NCBI RefSeq assembly: GCF_030409845.1
Contig: NZ_JAUFQQ010000003.1
Location: forward strand, 1,674,001 to 1,738,000
Origin: Flavobacterium branchiarum
GTDB taxonomy: Bacteria > Bacteroidota > Bacteroidia > Flavobacteriales > Flavobacteriaceae
DNA length: 64,000 nt
Reading direction: 5' to 3'
Of this stretch, positions 63,049 to 64,000 are shown one piece after another. The position numbers were made by a program, and so were the translations under genes. Numbering within the stretch: the first letter of the stretch is position 1; every line of letters begins with the position of its first letter. The notes below the pieces were generated by a model that saw nothing but the letters and a program-made list of their open reading frames with translations, had not been told where the DNA came from and did no database searches.

Positions 63049-63573
63049 TTAGAGCAATAGTCTGAATCCAAAAACAGGAAGTTCGCCTTGCATGAAATCT
63101 AAGTCTTCGGATCTTTTAAAACCCAATCGCGCATACATTTTCCAAGCTGTTTGCATTGCTTTAGTCGAATGAATAATCAATTGATGGTGCTTTTTGTGTT
63201 TGGCTTTTTCAATACAATCTTTTATTAAGAGTTTTCCAATTCCTTGCTCTCTATTGATTGGATTTACGGCTAATAATCTAAAGCCAGAAGTATTTTGTTC
63301 TTTGGTTGCTATTCCGCCAGAACCATAAAATTGCATATCACTAAAATAAACCAAGCCACCAACTATCTTATCATCGCTTGTAACGGCAACCAAAAGTTGT
63401 GTTTCGGGATTATGAGTCAAATCGCCAATATTGGCAAGCATTTTATAATAGTTGGGTTGCTCTGATTGATTTGGAAAACCTTCTAATTGTGAATAAATAA
63501 GAACCATAAGTTTTCCGATTTCTTCAAACTCGATAGTTTTAGCATTTCGGATGGTATATTCTTGAGTATTCAT
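63049..63573 (-). CDS. GNAT N-acetyltransferase
   Basis: 174 residues. Single GNAT domain: TIRNAKTIEFEEIGKLMV at the start, LLVAVTSDDKIVGGLVYF, then the acetyl-CoA loop FRLLAVNPINREQGIGKLLIKDCI with R/Q-x-x-G-x-G/K, and QTAWKMYARLGFKRSEDLDF. This order is typical of small-molecule or protein amine acetyltransferases; the substrate is unknown. It is on the same strand as the pentapeptide gene 42 bp upstream, so the two may be co-transcribed, and ends at a terminator before mlaE. Confidence 0.88.
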   Translation of the reverse strand: MNTQEYTIRNAKTIEFEEIGKLMVLIYSQLEGFPNQSEQPNYYKMLANIGDLTHNPETQLLVAVTSDDKIVGGLVYFSDMQFYGSGGIATKEQNTSGFRLLAVNPINREQGIGKLLIKDCIEKAKHKKHHQLIIHSTKAMQTAWKMYARLGFKRSEDLDFMQGELPVFGFRLLL

Positions 63574-63615
63574 GATTTTATATAATTCGATGGAATAAGT
63601 AAATATATAAAATAA

Positions 63616-64000
63616 TTAGTGCACTATAATATCATGTTTAAAAAGTAAGCCTTTGACTTCTTTTAAAGCAAAAACAGCTTTTTTTAGTTTAACTCTAGAT
63701 GGGTTGATTGTATAATTGTAACTGGTTTTAAAATCGGCTTTATTTGCAATTGCTTTATCAAATTCGGAGCGATATAAGTCGCAATTATCAAAAACTACAT
63801 TGGTGATATCGCTAGCCATAAAATCTACAGCAATCAAACTACAATCAGTAAATGTCGTTCCTTTTATTTTTAAAGTATAAAACTTAGAAAAATCTAAAAC
63901 GCAATTATTAAAGTTAACTTCAAATATAAGTTTATCACACATGGCGAAGTTTACATCTTTAATTTCGCAGTCATTAAAAGTAACGGTTCTAAAAGCGACA
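63616..64000 (-). CDS. pentapeptide-repeat protein, 5' end cut by window edge
   Basis: The frame is open to the end of the window; the ATG at 63942 is internal, since the residues before it (VAFRTVTFNDCEIKDVNFA) continue the repeat. The pattern is A(D/N)LxF-like: VTFNDCEIKDVNF, LIFEVNFNNCVLDFSKF, TTFTDCSLIAVDF, VVFDNCDLYRSEFDKA. Such repeats fold as a right-handed quadrilateral beta-helix. Some family members (Qnr, McbG) protect gyrase, but most have no known function. The C-terminus (about the last 45 residues) leaves the repeat and ends KHDIIVH. Confidence 0.88.
   Translation of the reverse strand, partial: VAFRTVTFNDCEIKDVNFAMCDKLIFEVNFNNCVLDFSKFYTLKIKGTTFTDCSLIAVDFMASDITNVVFDNCDLYRSEFDKAIANKADFKTSYNYTINPSRVKLKKAVFALKEVKGLLFKHDIIVH

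Overview
The window looks like a chromosomal segment of a Flavobacterium-type member of the Bacteroidetes. The supporting signs are an AT-rich background, a complete rRNA operon (16S, tRNA-Ile, tRNA-Ala, 23S, 5S) with flavobacterial 16S sequence, promoters of the Bacteroidetes form TTG-N(15-20)-TAnnTTTG, genes of the type IX secretion (T9SS) and gliding-motility surface families, and Bacteroidetes-type lipoproteins. Both window ends cut genes: a membrane 'recombinase' at the left edge and a pentapeptide-repeat protein at the right edge.

Left part (1-24.2 kb). A membrane protein of the SpecificRecomb family and a double-GNAT acetyltransferase face a large minus-strand unit. Read from its 5' end, that unit encodes two paralogous exported proteins (23174-24166, 22103-23101), a 5,350-residue DUF11-repeat adhesin with a type B T9SS sorting domain (5948-22000), a PorP/SprF-like outer-membrane partner (4866-5894) and a TPR/PD40/OmpA peptidoglycan-binding protein (3091-4836). 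This is a complete adhesin, translocation-partner and wall-anchor set. The adhesin has about 39 DUF11-like modules; its C-terminal third consists of 414-bp DNA repeats that are nearly identical and show higher-order duplication.

Middle part (24.2-32.1 kb). It holds a TrmH-type RNA methyltransferase with almost no 5' leader, a perfect 72-copy heptanucleotide array (25741-26244) lying directly against the stop codon of an amidohydrolase lipoprotein, a proline-iminopeptidase-like hydrolase, and a TyrZ-type tyrosyl-tRNA synthetase preceded by an intrinsic terminator in its leader (a possible attenuator).

Effector region (32.1-44.0 kb). This is the most unusual part. A hypothetical protein and a DUF4280 (PAAR-like) protein are followed by an 868-residue protein and an array of 323-residue lipoproteins in the order E1-I1-I2-(truncated I)-E2-I3-I4-I5. 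A precise 4,724-bp tandem duplication with a 7-bp microhomology joint created the second effector and broke one lipoprotein gene. The lipoproteins are mosaics that indicate gene conversion. I interpret it as a contact-dependent (T6SS-like) effector/immunity locus that is being amplified. The toxic activity is not identified.

Accessory region (44.2-52.7 kb). It contains a RadC-like protein, several hypothetical genes (one HEPN-like), a GIY-YIG-like protein, a RimJ/L-type acetyltransferase, a ParE/antitoxin pair, a DUF6624 lipoprotein and a Tiki/ChaN-like protein.

Right part (52.7-64 kb). A repeat-rich noncoding zone leads to three tandem rrn promoters and the rRNA operon. A fold-back repeat follows, then the mlaE-mlaF-mlaD phospholipid-transport operon (MlaD carries a hypervariable-looking Lys/Glu tail), a GNAT acetyltransferase and the truncated pentapeptide-repeat gene.
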